DNA of 41,483 nt from Candidatus Methylomirabilota bacterium. Its GTDB lineage: Bacteria > Methylomirabilota > Methylomirabilia > Methylomirabilales > CSP1-5. Positions 10,111 to 18,454 of this stretch are shown here, piece after piece (the stretch's first letter is position 1; every line of letters starts with the position of its first letter). Both the position numbers and the translations under genes were made by a program. The stretch is from positions 1 to 41,483 of the forward strand of contig JAPUFX010000192.1 of NCBI GenBank assembly GCA_027293415.1, in the 5' to 3' direction. The notes under the pieces are model-generated. The model had not been told where the DNA came from, did not search any database, and saw nothing but the letters and a program-made list of their open reading frames with translations.

Positions 10111-10518
10111 TTAATCCGGGCTTGTCGGACCCTGCCCCAGGTCATCGTCATCCTTCCTGGGGAACCCTCCCCCCAGGATGGCAACCGGTCCCACCAATAG
10201 CCCAATGGCGAGGGCGATGACCTTCACAGGAAGAAACTTCAGGACCAGGAAGAGCAGAATCCCGATCCCGAGCAACCTGAGGAGCGAACCGGCGACCATG
10301 CGGGGGAGGACTTTTCTCGTATCCGAGGCGAGGGTCCCGGTGACCCCCTGGCGCAAAAACTCTAAGTGACTTGAAGCAATCCCACCGCCGATCGCATAGC
10401 CGAGCGCCCAGCTCCACCCACCGAGCAACAGACAAAAAAGGAAACCGCCCCCGATGAGGATAAGGGCGGTTCGGCGGACTCTGCGACCGAGCGTCTCAGG
10501 ATGACCCTCTCCACCCAT
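10111..10518 (-). CDS. AtpI-like membrane protein (ATP synthase subunit I family)
   Basis: A hydrophobic protein with four predicted helices lies 39 nt upstream of atpF, the position where AtpI-type proteins or atpB/atpE occur. The helices are at about residues 18-34, 38-54, 74-90 and 95-112 counted from the ATG at 10518. The layout (GWSWALGYAIGGGIASSHLEFLR, then a charged loop, then two further helices) fits the AtpI/UncI family, which helps c-ring assembly or magnesium supply. An in-frame ATG at 10572 would extend it by 18 residues. A promoter-like element covers that codon, so I prefer 10518, although neither start has a good ribosome-binding site. The acidic tail is PRKDDDDLGQG. Confidence 0.6.
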   Translation of the reverse strand: MGGEGHPETLGRRVRRTALILIGGGFLFCLLLGGWSWALGYAIGGGIASSHLEFLRQGVTGTLASDTRKVLPRMVAGSLLRLLGIGILLFLVLKFLPVKVIALAIGLLVGPVAILGGGFPRKDDDDLGQGPTSPD

Positions 10519-10552
10519 CCCATTGGGGGCTTCTCGCGACCAAAAGCGGCAT

Positions 10553-10582
10553 AGACTAGCACGGCGTCTCATTTTATGTCAA
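10553..10582 (-). promoter_or_regulatory. Candidate promoter of the atp cluster
   Basis: On the minus strand TTGACA (perfect -35) is followed after 18 bp by TAGTCT (3/6 -10), about 35 bp before the ATG at 10518. It overlaps the alternative start at 10572. It is the best promoter match upstream of the atpF-H-A-G-D-C run. Confidence 0.45.
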
Positions 10583-10635
10583 GACTCTCCCCGAGATTCA
10601 ACGCGAGTCGTGGGCAGGAAAGACCCCTCTGTGCA

Positions 10636-11113
10636 TTAGGTCAGGGCTTTCAGGTCCATCGTCTCCCTGACGGTCCGGAGCACTTCTTCTACCGGGTCGT
10701 CCGCGAGGGAGGCAAACGGGGAGGGGTTCCTTTCCCCTGAAAGGGGGTAGGGTCCTGAAAGCATCCCGATACAAAGCCAAGGCAAAAGGGGACCGGTCCT
10801 GCCGGTCATGGTATTCGAGGGCGGTGCTCAGACGGGCCTGAAGGGCAAGTCGTTCCTCGATGAGCCGCGCGAGGTCTAAGAGAGCGATCGGCCGGGAGAG
10901 CCCATACAGGAGCCCACCACCGGCCCCGACGATGGCAACAGAGAGGACCCACAGAGCCGTCGGCCCTGGCAAGAGGGACTTGACCAAGAGAAGGGGGAGA
11001 GCCGCCAGCAGGCCATAGTGAAGCCACCGGGTGCCCCAGTAGGCGCCACGGTGCCATCGAACCCTCCAGCCTAGAGGAGCAATCCGGGATCGAATCGAGA
11101 GGACCGACTGCAC
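10636..11113 (-). pseudogene. Frameshifted two-helix membrane protein (DUF4175-like N terminus)
   Basis: From ATG 11113 the first about 118 codons give a coherent protein: two membrane helices (about 28-46 and 52-70), then LLDLARLIEERLALQARLSTALEYHD, resembling the start of large DUF4175-type proteins. Near 10755-10770 the reading becomes implausible (Pro/Arg-rich). A neighbouring frame continues sensibly to a TAA at 10636-10638 and ends VLRTVRETMDLKALT. A single-base indel, or a sequencing error, would join them into a protein of about 159 residues. Even then it is far shorter than DUF4175 proteins, so it may be a remnant. It lies 20 nt downstream of mnmA. Confidence 0.5.
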
Positions 11114-11133
11114 AAGCGATCCCTGCTATCCGA

Positions 11134-12258
11134 TTACATGAGGGAGTTGGGGGGCGTCCGGCGGAGGACTTCCTGGATCGTTCCGCCACCCAGCACCAGA
11201 TCCGGGTCTTTTCCTTCGTAGAAGACCACCGCCTGGCCAGGGGTGATGGCGCGCAGGGGTCGCGCAAACTGCACGAGGACCCTCCCATCCGCCATGGGGC
11301 TTATCACTGCTTCTGCAGGGGGGTGTCGGTACCGAATGCTCGCCAAAACAGAGCGTTCCCCGTTTAGCCGGTCGAATGGGATAAAGTTCACTCGATCTGC
11401 TACCAGGGTGTCGGCCTGAAGGTCCTCCTCGCGGCCCACAACGACCTCGTTCCGCCCGGGTGCGAGAGCGACCACATAGTACGGGCCGCGACCCCCAATC
11501 TTGAGGCCTCGCCGCTGTCCGATCGTATACAGGGGAATCCCTTCGTGCGTTCCCAGGACTTGTCCCGTTTGATCACGGATGATGCCGGGTCGGATGGCTC
11601 CAGGATGTCGCTCTCGGAGGAGTGCCCGGTAATCTCCTTCAGGAAGGAAACAAAGCTCCTGACTATCTGGCTTGGTCGCCGCGCGAAGGCCTTTCTGCGC
11701 GGCCAATGCCCGCACGTCACCCTTACGCATGGTGCCGAGAGGAAAACGAATTCGTCGAAGCTGCGACTGGGTGAGGCCGTAGAGGAAATAGCTCTGATCC
11801 TTGTCCGGATCGATTCCGCGCTTTAGCAGGATCCTTCCGGTGGTCTGGTCCACGCCTGTCCGTGCATAGTGTCCGGTGGCGACAAACTCGGCTCCCCAGG
11901 CGAGGGCCCGCCGGAGGAGAGATCCGAACTTGACCTCGGTATTGCACGCCGCACAGGGAAGGGGGGTGCGGCCGACAGCGTACTCCTGGCAGAAGGGGGT
12001 GATGACATGCGTCTCGAATTCCCGTTCAACATTCAGGAGATAGTGCGGGATTCCTAGGTGGGCCGCCATCAGGCGGGCATCTTCGAAGGCTTCCGGCGTG
12101 CAGCAGCTCTGAGGAGGGTGTGGTACGGGAGTCTCGGCCACGTGGCCCCACACTTTCAACGTGACTCCGACAACCCCATACCCCTCCTCTTGAAGCAAGG
12201 CGGCGGTGACGGCACTATCCACCCCGCCACTCATCGCCACAACGACCCGCGTATCCAT
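11134..12258 (-). CDS. mnmA: tRNA-specific 2-thiouridylase MnmA
   Basis: MnmA installs the 2-thio group on U34 of tRNA-Lys, -Glu and -Gln, using ATP and sulfur relayed from IscS. The 374 residues contain the PP-loop SGGVDSAV (10-17), the catalytic Cys in CAACNTEVKFG (C105) and the second Cys in DSQELCFLPEGDY (C203). ATG 12258 follows AGGACTCGGG. A longer reading to 12456 would overlap the bactofilin gene and is rejected. The MnmE partner pathway for the same wobble uridine (mnm5) is encoded at 24.1-25.5 kb. Confidence 0.96.
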   Translation of the reverse strand: MDTRVVVAMSGGVDSAVTAALLQEEGYGVVGVTLKVWGHVAETPVPHPPQSCCTPEAFEDARLMAAHLGIPHYLLNVEREFETHVITPFCQEYAVGRTPLPCAACNTEVKFGSLLRRALAWGAEFVATGHYARTGVDQTTGRILLKRGIDPDKDQSYFLYGLTQSQLRRIRFPLGTMRKGDVRALAAQKGLRAATKPDSQELCFLPEGDYRALLRERHPGAIRPGIIRDQTGQVLGTHEGIPLYTIGQRRGLKIGGRGPYYVVALAPGRNEVVVGREEDLQADTLVADRVNFIPFDRLNGERSVLASIRYRHPPAEAVISPMADGRVLVQFARPLRAITPGQAVVFYEGKDPDLVLGGGTIQEVLRRTPPNSLM

Positions 12259-12296
12259 CCCGAGTCCTGGCGCCGTCTCCTCTCCGGCAGAGTTGA

Positions 12297-12698
12297 CTAG
12301 GCCCCTGTCCCAGCCTCCGCGACAGGTGAGAGCGATTCCGCCTGGTCCAAGTCGCCCATATCGCAACTGGCATTCAGGGTAGCTCCCTCCATCACGATCA
12401 GGCACGGGGTGATGATATTTCCGGTGACCGTGCTCGAAGCCAGCAGCTCGACGCACCGCTTGGCTCGAATGTTTCCCTCGATCCTGCCGCTAGCGATCAG
12501 ACTCCCCACCTCGACTTCCGCTTGAATGACTCCGTCTTCCCCCACGATGAGCAGTTCTTCCCCCAGCACCTCACCCTGCACACGACCATCGATTCGCACA
12601 GTCCCCTGAAAGCTCAGGACCCCCTTGAATTCGGTTCCCTCGCCCAGAAAGGCCTTAATATCCCCGACCTCCCGTGTGCCCTTTTCCCGTCGCATCAT
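12297..12698 (-). CDS. Bactofilin (polymer-forming cytoskeletal protein)
   Basis: This 133-residue protein has the bactofilin core: GEGTEFKGVLSFQGTVRIDGRVQGEV followed by repeated right-handed beta-helix turns (VQAEVEVGSLIASGRIEGNIRAKRCVELLASSTVTGNI). Bactofilins assemble nucleotide-free filaments used in cell shape, stalk or polar localisation. The short flexible N terminus and acidic tail (DQAESLSPVAEAGTGA) are typical. It lies 38 nt upstream of mnmA on the same strand, probably co-transcribed. The start is ATG 12698 or the adjacent ATG, with no clear ribosome-binding site. Confidence 0.92.
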   Translation of the reverse strand: MMRREKGTREVGDIKAFLGEGTEFKGVLSFQGTVRIDGRVQGEVLGEELLIVGEDGVIQAEVEVGSLIASGRIEGNIRAKRCVELLASSTVTGNIITPCLIVMEGATLNASCDMGDLDQAESLSPVAEAGTGA

Positions 12699-12797
12699 CC
12701 GCCGATCCCCGCGCGCTCTTGCGCCACTGCACCCAACCTAAGTCCAAGTTTTTTCAAGCTAACATGAATACCTACCCCTGTCAAACCCGTCCTAAGA

Positions 12798-12826
12798 TTG
12801 ATGTCCCGATCCCCCTCTGATATGAT
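12798..12826 (+). promoter_or_regulatory. Sigma-70 promoter of the exported-protein gene
   Basis: TTGATG, exactly 17 bp, TATGAT; each hexamer matches 4-5 of 6 consensus bases. It ends 20 nt before the ATG at 12847, with AGAGGTG between as the ribosome-binding site, giving a very short leader. Confidence 0.7.
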
Positions 12827-12846
12827 TCAGGCTCAAGAGGTGCACA

Positions 12847-13614
12847 ATGCGGGCCAAAAAGAGCGGATGCGTCCTCATCCTGGTCCTTTTCACGGCGGTT
12901 GCTTCGGGGGGGACAACCCAGTCCTTTCCCGAAGATCTGCTCCGAGGCGAGCAAGGACCGTCTCTGAGGGAGGTCGTGGAAGACTCCACTCTCCGCCGGC
13001 AGATAAGCGGCCTCCGTCTGTACGGTGAACAGGCGGTTTTTGAGTATCTTTCGACACACCCCGATTTTGCCGCGAGTCTCGCGCAGGCTGCAGGTCTGCT
13101 GAAATATACAGTGGAGCGTCGGGGAGAGGCGGAGTACTGGGTGAATGACCATGACGGACTCACGGCCCATTTCGCGATCCTACGCGCAGAACCGGGACGA
13201 ATGGTCGTGTATGCGAAAGGGAAGTATAAGAAGGGGATCTTCCGTATCCCTGGCCGCATCGCAATTGTGATGCAGTATTCCGCGGGAAAAGATAGCAACT
13301 CCCCTTATGTGCAGAACACCGTTACGGGTTATGTCCGGTTGGACTCCGGTCTATTCGATGCCTTAGCTCGCCTCTTCCGACCCGCGGTAAGGCGCAGGCT
13401 GGATAAGCGGGTTACCTGGTTCTTGGGAAAGGCCAACCAACTCATGACACGACTCTACGAGGATCCCGAGGCCATCCTACAAAAGCTCCCTTCCGAGACC
13501 TGGCAGGAAGAGACCAAGGAGCTCAGGATACTCCTCGCCCCCTCTCGTCTCTTGCACACCTGGACCCGCATTGACCTCCGTGAAGTCGGCCCGACAAACG
13601 CCCTTCAGTCCTGA
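12847..13614 (+). CDS. Exported protein of unknown function
   Basis: This 255-residue protein has a classical signal peptide (basic MRAKK, hydrophobic core to about residue 20, cleavage near 20-26). The mature part starts with a helical segment (LREVVEDSTLRRQISGLRLYGEQAVFEYLSTHPDFAASLAQAAGL). It then has alternating beta segments (YTVERRGEAEYWVNDHDGLTAHFAIL..., RMVVYAKGKYKKGIF..., YVQNTVTGYVRLDSG) and a C-terminal helical part. The pattern is compatible with a START/lipid-binding-like fold, but no signature is decisive. It has its own promoter and a good ribosome-binding site, and overlaps the convergent cytochrome gene by 10 nt. Confidence 0.7.
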   Translation: MRAKKSGCVLILVLFTAVASGGTTQSFPEDLLRGEQGPSLREVVEDSTLRRQISGLRLYGEQAVFEYLSTHPDFAASLAQAAGLLKYTVERRGEAEYWVNDHDGLTAHFAILRAEPGRMVVYAKGKYKKGIFRIPGRIAIVMQYSAGKDSNSPYVQNTVTGYVRLDSGLFDALARLFRPAVRRRLDKRVTWFLGKANQLMTRLYEDPEAILQKLPSETWQEETKELRILLAPSRLLHTWTRIDLREVGPTNALQS

Positions 13615-14549
13615 CCGTTCTCGCTCTTCATCCCCGATGCCTTTCCCTCTGAGATATTCCCTGCCTCCTTCTCCCGAGACGGAACCTCGTTTCGAACAGG
13701 CGGTAAAGAGCGGAGATAGACCGCGATGGCGCGCAGATCGTCATCGCTGAGATGCTTGAAGCCGTTGTCGATCATCTCGGCCATCAGGCCCTGGACATCG
13801 TCACCGGAGGGCTTGAAACCCGTTTTGAGCAAAAAGACTACATCCTCAACGGTCCATGTTCCGATTCCCGTCTCCACATCGGGGGTGATATTGGATACAG
13901 CCTCTCCCTCCGGGCCCTGCCGGGACCCGGCATAGGCCATGTTCTTTTTGAGTCCCCCGAGGAGGTTGCGGGGTGTGTGGCACTCTTCGCAATGGCCGAG
14001 CGCTTGTGCCAGATACGCGCCGCGGTTCCATTCGGCAGACCGCGCCGGATCCTCCTCAAACTCTCCCGGTCTGAAGTTCAGGAGCTTCCAGCCCCACAAA
14101 AGCGGGCGCCAACTGAAGGGGGGTTGTACTTCGTGGGCTCGGTTTTCCTTCCGTACCGGCGCGACAGTCAAGAGATAGGCCCTGAGGTCCAGCAGATCCT
14201 GATGTCGAATCCGCGTGAAGGACGTGTAAGGGAAGACTGGAAAATAGTGGGCACCCCGAGGTGACACGCCCTCGCGCATAGCGCGCACGAAGTCTGGTTC
14301 CCCCCAGTCCCCGATTCCTGTCTCTTCATCCGGTGTGATATTCGTGCCATAAAGGGTGCCGAAAGGGGTTTGAATCGCCCGTCCCCCGCTCAAGAACGCA
14401 CCCACCTCCTCTTCGGTGTGGCAAGTGCAGCCGCCAGTCGCACGGAAGATGTACTCGCCGCGCTTCACCCCATCAGCCTCGCCGGACAAGGCCTGGACAG
14501 CAAAGAAGAGGAGCAGGATGAGGGCTAGGAACCCACTGCTGTGCTTCAT
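13605..14549 (-). CDS. Dihaem c-type cytochrome with an atypical first haem site
   Basis: This 314-residue exported cytochrome has a signal peptide (about 1-22) and two cytochrome c domains. The paired motifs QTPFGTLYGTNITPDEETGIGDW and VSNITPDVETGIGTW, and the spacing, resemble the cytochrome subunit of membrane gluconate/aldehyde/alcohol dehydrogenases. The second haem site is standard (CEECH, 188-192). The first reads GGCTCH (C41, C43, H44), CxCH rather than CxxCH, so covalent attachment there is uncertain. It is translated after, and overlaps by 4 nt, the cytochrome c' gene. No dehydrogenase catalytic subunit is adjacent. Confidence 0.88.
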   Translation of the reverse strand: MKHSSGFLALILLLFFAVQALSGEADGVKRGEYIFRATGGCTCHTEEEVGAFLSGGRAIQTPFGTLYGTNITPDEETGIGDWGEPDFVRAMREGVSPRGAHYFPVFPYTSFTRIRHQDLLDLRAYLLTVAPVRKENRAHEVQPPFSWRPLLWGWKLLNFRPGEFEEDPARSAEWNRGAYLAQALGHCEECHTPRNLLGGLKKNMAYAGSRQGPEGEAVSNITPDVETGIGTWTVEDVVFLLKTGFKPSGDDVQGLMAEMIDNGFKHLSDDDLRAIAVYLRSLPPVRNEVPSREKEAGNISEGKASGMKSENGQD

Positions 14550-15010
14550 TTCCGCTTGCGAAAGGGTTTATGGCACCCCTTGCATGCCTTTGCAACCGCC
14601 AGGTATTGCACGGTAATCTCCTTCATGTCCCCGCCCTGGGCGACCTCGACAAGCTTGGCGCTTTCCTGCTGAAGCGTTAGTGCTGCCTGCTCGAACTGAC
14701 TCCGCTTCTGCCAGATGTCGGGCTTCGCCCGGGTCTCACCCGTACCGCTCCCCTCGGGGAAAATCTGGGGGATCATCTTGCTCGTGCTGCGAATGGCGGC
14801 GGCATGATCGGCCACATGCTCCGTAAAAGGAACCTGCCCTTGGACGATGCGACCCATGGCACTCATGTGTGCCGCGTGGGACTTCATCACGCTTTGCCGA
14901 TATTTGACCACGCCCTCAGACGCATCCGGGGCTTGAGCGGCGGCGATACTGAAGCAGATGACACCCATCAGCAACACAATGGCATGACTCTTTTTCACCA
15001 ATCTTCTCAC
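14546..15010 (-). CDS. Cytochrome c'-type four-helix monohaem cytochrome
   Basis: This 154-residue protein has a signal peptide (about 1-25) and one CKGCH haem site close to the C terminus (143-147). That is the cytochrome c' arrangement, a four-helix bundle with haem on the last helix. Relatives bind NO or take part in detoxification and electron transfer, and the role here is not visible. It is the first gene of a two-gene operon with the dihaem cytochrome (ATGA overlap) and diverges from the exported hydrolase gene 89 nt away. Confidence 0.88.
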   Translation of the reverse strand: MRRLVKKSHAIVLLMGVICFSIAAAQAPDASEGVVKYRQSVMKSHAAHMSAMGRIVQGQVPFTEHVADHAAAIRSTSKMIPQIFPEGSGTGETRAKPDIWQKRSQFEQAALTLQQESAKLVEVAQGGDMKEITVQYLAVAKACKGCHKPFRKRK

Positions 15011-15099
15011 GGGGCCCTCCTTTCCTCCGTCCTGTACAGACGCTTCCGGCGCCGGTATTGTAACAGCGTTGATATCGCCAGAGAAGGAGAAGGGTCTTT

Positions 15100-17139
15100 A
15101 TGGCCAGGTGGCTTCACTTTTTCCTTATCCTTGCAGCGGTCACGCTGAACCCTACGCTTACCGCCGCCCGTGTTGCCCGCGTCGTCGTCGACAGGCGAGA
15201 AACCATCCTAAACGGTCGCACCTTCGGCACCGCCGGGCCTTATGAAAAGATCGTCGGCAAGATCTCCTTCTCCTTCGACCCTACCAACCCCAAAAACACC
15301 AGGATCGTCGACCTCAACAAAGCCCCGCGCAATGCCGACGGACTCGTGGAGGCAAGGGCGAACTTCATGGTACTGCGGCCCAAAAATCCCGTACGCGGTG
15401 GTGGGACGGCATTACTCGAAGTAAGCAACCGTGGAGGCAAGGCCGTGCTCCCATACTTCAACAGCGGGACCTGGACACGCGATCCGAGGCTCGAGCCGCA
15501 CTTCGGGGATGGATTCCTGATGCGGCTCGGTCTCACCATCATCTGGGTCGGCTGGCAACATGATGTGCCGCCCCGCAAATGCTTGCTCCGACTCCATGTG
15601 CCGGTGGCGCGAGAGGGAAACCGCCCGATTCAAGGTCTTGTCCGAAGCGACTGGACCGTCGATCGACCAACTAAGACGCTCGCCCTTGGCCACCGAAACC
15701 ATATCGCCTATCCCGTCTCTGACCCGAACCACGCAGACAACGTGTTGACGGTCCGGGACGGTCGACTGACACCTCGTCGAACCGTACCGAGGCATGAGTG
15801 GCGCTTTGCGCGCGAGGAAAACGGACGCGTGGTCTCGAGTTGCACCATCATATATAAGGAATCGAGTTTCGAGGCGGGGAAGATCTACGAGCTGGTGTAC
15901 CGCGCCCAGGATCCGAAAGTGGTTGGTCTCGGATTGGCGGCGGTTCGCGACATGATGTCGTATGCCAAGTATGATCCCGCCGGTTTGTTCCCGGTGAAAA
16001 ATGGGATTGCCATCGGCATCTCACAATCCGGACGATTCCTCCGCCAGTTCCTCTATCAGGGGTTCAATACGGACGAGCACGGGCGGAAGGTCTTTGACGG
16101 CCTGATCATTCACACGGCGGGTGCCGGGCGGGGGAGCTTCAATCACCGATTTGCACAGCCCTCACGGGATGCTCATCGATACTCATCCTTTTTCTATCCT
16201 ACCGATATCTTTCCGTTCACCAGCCGGACCCAGACCGATCCAGAAACTGGCCTGAAAACCGGGCTCTTCACGCACATGGACAACTCGGATCATCTTCCGA
16301 AAATCTTTTATACGAACACCGGGTATGAGTACTGGGGAAGGGCGGCGTCCCTGATTCATACGACGACCGATGGGGCGAGAGATATCGAGCCCTATCCCAA
16401 CGAGCGCATGTACCACCTCGCGAGCGGTCAGCATTTTGTCGGCCGCTTTCCGCCCGACAGCAAGCTGCCAGGCTCTCGGGCATACCGTGGCAACCCACTG
16501 AACTTCCTATACACGATGCGGGCGCTCCTTGCGAGGATGGTAGCGTGGGTGCGGGACCATACCGAGCCCCCGCCCAGTGCATATCCACGAATCGATGCTG
16601 GAACCTTGGTCCCGATTGCCCAGCTCAAGTTTCCAACGTTGCGCGGTGTCACGTTTCCACAAGTGGCCCATGAAGCCTACCGAGTGAACTACGGTCCCCG
16701 CTGGCAGGAGGGGATCATTGATCGTCAACCACCTGAACTTGGCAAGCCGTTTCCGATTCTGGTCCCCCAGGTCAATACATTTGGAAATGAGCTCGGAGGC
16801 GTGCGGAGTGTTGAGATTCTTGTACCGCTTGCCACATACACTCCGTGGAACCTGCGGACAGGTTTTCCAGGAGCGACGGACGAACTCACGGACTTTCTCG
16901 GTACCTACATCCCATTGCCGAAAACAGAGGCGGAACGTCGTCAAACGGGCGATCCGCGCCCAAGCATCGAGAGCCTATACAATGACAAGAAAGATTATCT
17001 CAGGTCGGTGGAGCGCGCCGCCCGCTCACTCGTCAAGCAAGGATTCTTGCTTGACAAGGACGTTCCAGCCGTCGTGAACCGGGCGGGGCAGCACTGGGAC
17101 TGGATTTTTCGGCTCTCGCGAGAGCCAACGAGGAATTAG
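15100..17139 (+). CDS. Exported alpha/beta-hydrolase-domain protein
   Basis: This 679-residue protein has an N-terminal signal peptide (about 1-23), then the start typical of the 'alpha/beta hydrolase domain' family of large exported proteins (RVVVDRRETILNGRTFGTAGPYEKIVGKI). The nucleophile elbow is probably GISQS in AIGISQSGRFLRQFLYQGFN (S308), followed by DGLIIHTAGAGRGSFNHRF. Substrates of this family are generally unknown, and an esterase or lactonase role is only inference. AGAAGGAGAAGGG precedes the ATG. It is divergent from the cytochrome operon, so the intervening 89 bp probably hold both promoters. It converges on the aminotransferase gene. Confidence 0.85.
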   Translation: MARWLHFFLILAAVTLNPTLTAARVARVVVDRRETILNGRTFGTAGPYEKIVGKISFSFDPTNPKNTRIVDLNKAPRNADGLVEARANFMVLRPKNPVRGGGTALLEVSNRGGKAVLPYFNSGTWTRDPRLEPHFGDGFLMRLGLTIIWVGWQHDVPPRKCLLRLHVPVAREGNRPIQGLVRSDWTVDRPTKTLALGHRNHIAYPVSDPNHADNVLTVRDGRLTPRRTVPRHEWRFAREENGRVVSSCTIIYKESSFEAGKIYELVYRAQDPKVVGLGLAAVRDMMSYAKYDPAGLFPVKNGIAIGISQSGRFLRQFLYQGFNTDEHGRKVFDGLIIHTAGAGRGSFNHRFAQPSRDAHRYSSFFYPTDIFPFTSRTQTDPETGLKTGLFTHMDNSDHLPKIFYTNTGYEYWGRAASLIHTTTDGARDIEPYPNERMYHLASGQHFVGRFPPDSKLPGSRAYRGNPLNFLYTMRALLARMVAWVRDHTEPPPSAYPRIDAGTLVPIAQLKFPTLRGVTFPQVAHEAYRVNYGPRWQEGIIDRQPPELGKPFPILVPQVNTFGNELGGVRSVEILVPLATYTPWNLRTGFPGATDELTDFLGTYIPLPKTEAERRQTGDPRPSIESLYNDKKDYLRSVERAARSLVKQGFLLDKDVPAVVNRAGQHWDWIFRLSREPTRN

Positions 17140-17235
17140 AACAACGGAATGTGGCCCCTTACCGAAGGAGTGCTTGGGCTTCTTTTCGGGCCATCAAGTA
17201 CTTTACGTCCCCGCTTCTGGTACGGACCGCCGATA

Positions 17236-18435
17236 TTAGTTTCCGAGCGAGGCGACTTGCTTTATCGCCGCTTCCAGAATCGCGATGGCCCGGTCCACAT
17301 CGTGGGGTTCAATGATCAGCGGAGGCATGAACCGGATCGTATGTGGCGGAAGCGGGTTTCCCAAAAGTCCGAGCTCACGGCAGGCCTGAACGACCGGCAA
17401 TGCGATCGGCTCATTAAACTCCAGTGCCACAAGAAGTCCCCGCCCTCGAACCGCCTTTACCGCCTCGTATTTCTCCTGGAGGTCCAAGAGCCTGTCCCGG
17501 AAGTAGGTCCCCACACGGGCTGCATTGCCTGGGAGATCCTCTTGCAGGATATATTGGAAGACCGCGGCAGCCACCGCAGTGCACAGAGCATTCCCGCCAA
17601 AGGTAGAGCCGTGATCTCCTGGGCCAAAGCAGGCAGCCCGTTCGTTAACCAGGATCGCCCCGATGGGCACGCCGCCGCCCAACCCCTTCCCAAGAGTCAT
17701 GATGTCCGGCTTCACGCCAAACTGCTCGTGGCCCCAGAGGGTCCCTGTTCGCCCGCACCCGGTTTGAACCTCGTCCAGGATGAGCAGGATTCCTCGCTCG
17801 TCGCAGAGCCGTCGGACCTCCTTCAAGTACCCGTCATCCGGGATATTCACCCCTCCCTCCCCCTGAATCGGCTCTAAGAGGATAGCGCAGGTTGTGTCTT
17901 TCGCGGCTGCCCGAAGCGCCTGGACATCGTTGAAGGGAACATGTGTGAATCCTGCCGGAAGTGGCGTGAAGGGTTTCTGGTGCTCTGGCTTTCCGGTCGC
18001 TGCCACCATGGCCAACGTCCGGCCATGAAATCCACGGAGGGCCGAGATCACCTCAAAGGCACCGTTCAAGTGGAGCTTCCCGTATTTCCGCGCCAGCTTC
18101 ACCGCCCCCTCGTTGGCCTCGGCCCCGCTGTTACAGAAGAAAACCTTCTGCAGCCCGCTCGCCGACGTGAGGAGCTCTGCTAATTCGATTTGCGGGATTG
18201 TGTAGACGTCGTAGCCAGCCAGGATGAGACGTCCCCCTTGCTCTTCGAGGGCATTCAGGATGACCGGGTGGCAATGCCCAATGCTGCAGGCAGCCCAACC
18301 GGCGATGAAGTCGAGATACTCGCGCCCTGCCTCATCCCAGACCTTGGCTGCCTCTCCGCGCACAACGGTGATTCCGAGACGCCGATGTCCGGTGTCCATG
18401 AAATACTGTTGCTCGAGTTTTGCCCAGTCTCTCAT
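17236..18435 (-). CDS. Class-III aminotransferase, acetylornithine aminotransferase type
   Basis: This 399-residue PLP enzyme of the ArgD/ornithine-aminotransferase group has YLDFIAGWAACSIGHCHP, FFCNSGAEANEGAVKLARKYG, GFHGRT, ILLEPIQGEGG, LILDEVQTGCGRTG and the PLP lysine in TLGKGLGGGVPIGA. Its overall sequence looks like ArgD (N-acetylornithine to N-acetylglutamate semialdehyde). It lies 19 nt downstream of an aldehyde dehydrogenase on the same strand and away from arg genes. A catabolic role, with ornithine or another omega-amino acid made into a semialdehyde and then oxidised, is therefore equally possible, so I give no symbol. Confidence 0.88.
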   Translation of the reverse strand: MRDWAKLEQQYFMDTGHRRLGITVVRGEAAKVWDEAGREYLDFIAGWAACSIGHCHPVILNALEEQGGRLILAGYDVYTIPQIELAELLTSASGLQKVFFCNSGAEANEGAVKLARKYGKLHLNGAFEVISALRGFHGRTLAMVAATGKPEHQKPFTPLPAGFTHVPFNDVQALRAAAKDTTCAILLEPIQGEGGVNIPDDGYLKEVRRLCDERGILLILDEVQTGCGRTGTLWGHEQFGVKPDIMTLGKGLGGGVPIGAILVNERAACFGPGDHGSTFGGNALCTAVAAAVFQYILQEDLPGNAARVGTYFRDRLLDLQEKYEAVKAVRGRGLLVALEFNEPIALPVVQACRELGLLGNPLPPHTIRFMPPLIIEPHDVDRAIAILEAAIKQVASLGN

Positions 18436-18454
18436 GATCTCTCGCGATCCGCGC

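Noticed and set aside
12259-12456. N-terminally extended MnmA from ATG 12456
   Set aside because: It would overlap the bactofilin coding end, and the extra residues are unlike MnmA, which normally starts just before the PP-loop.
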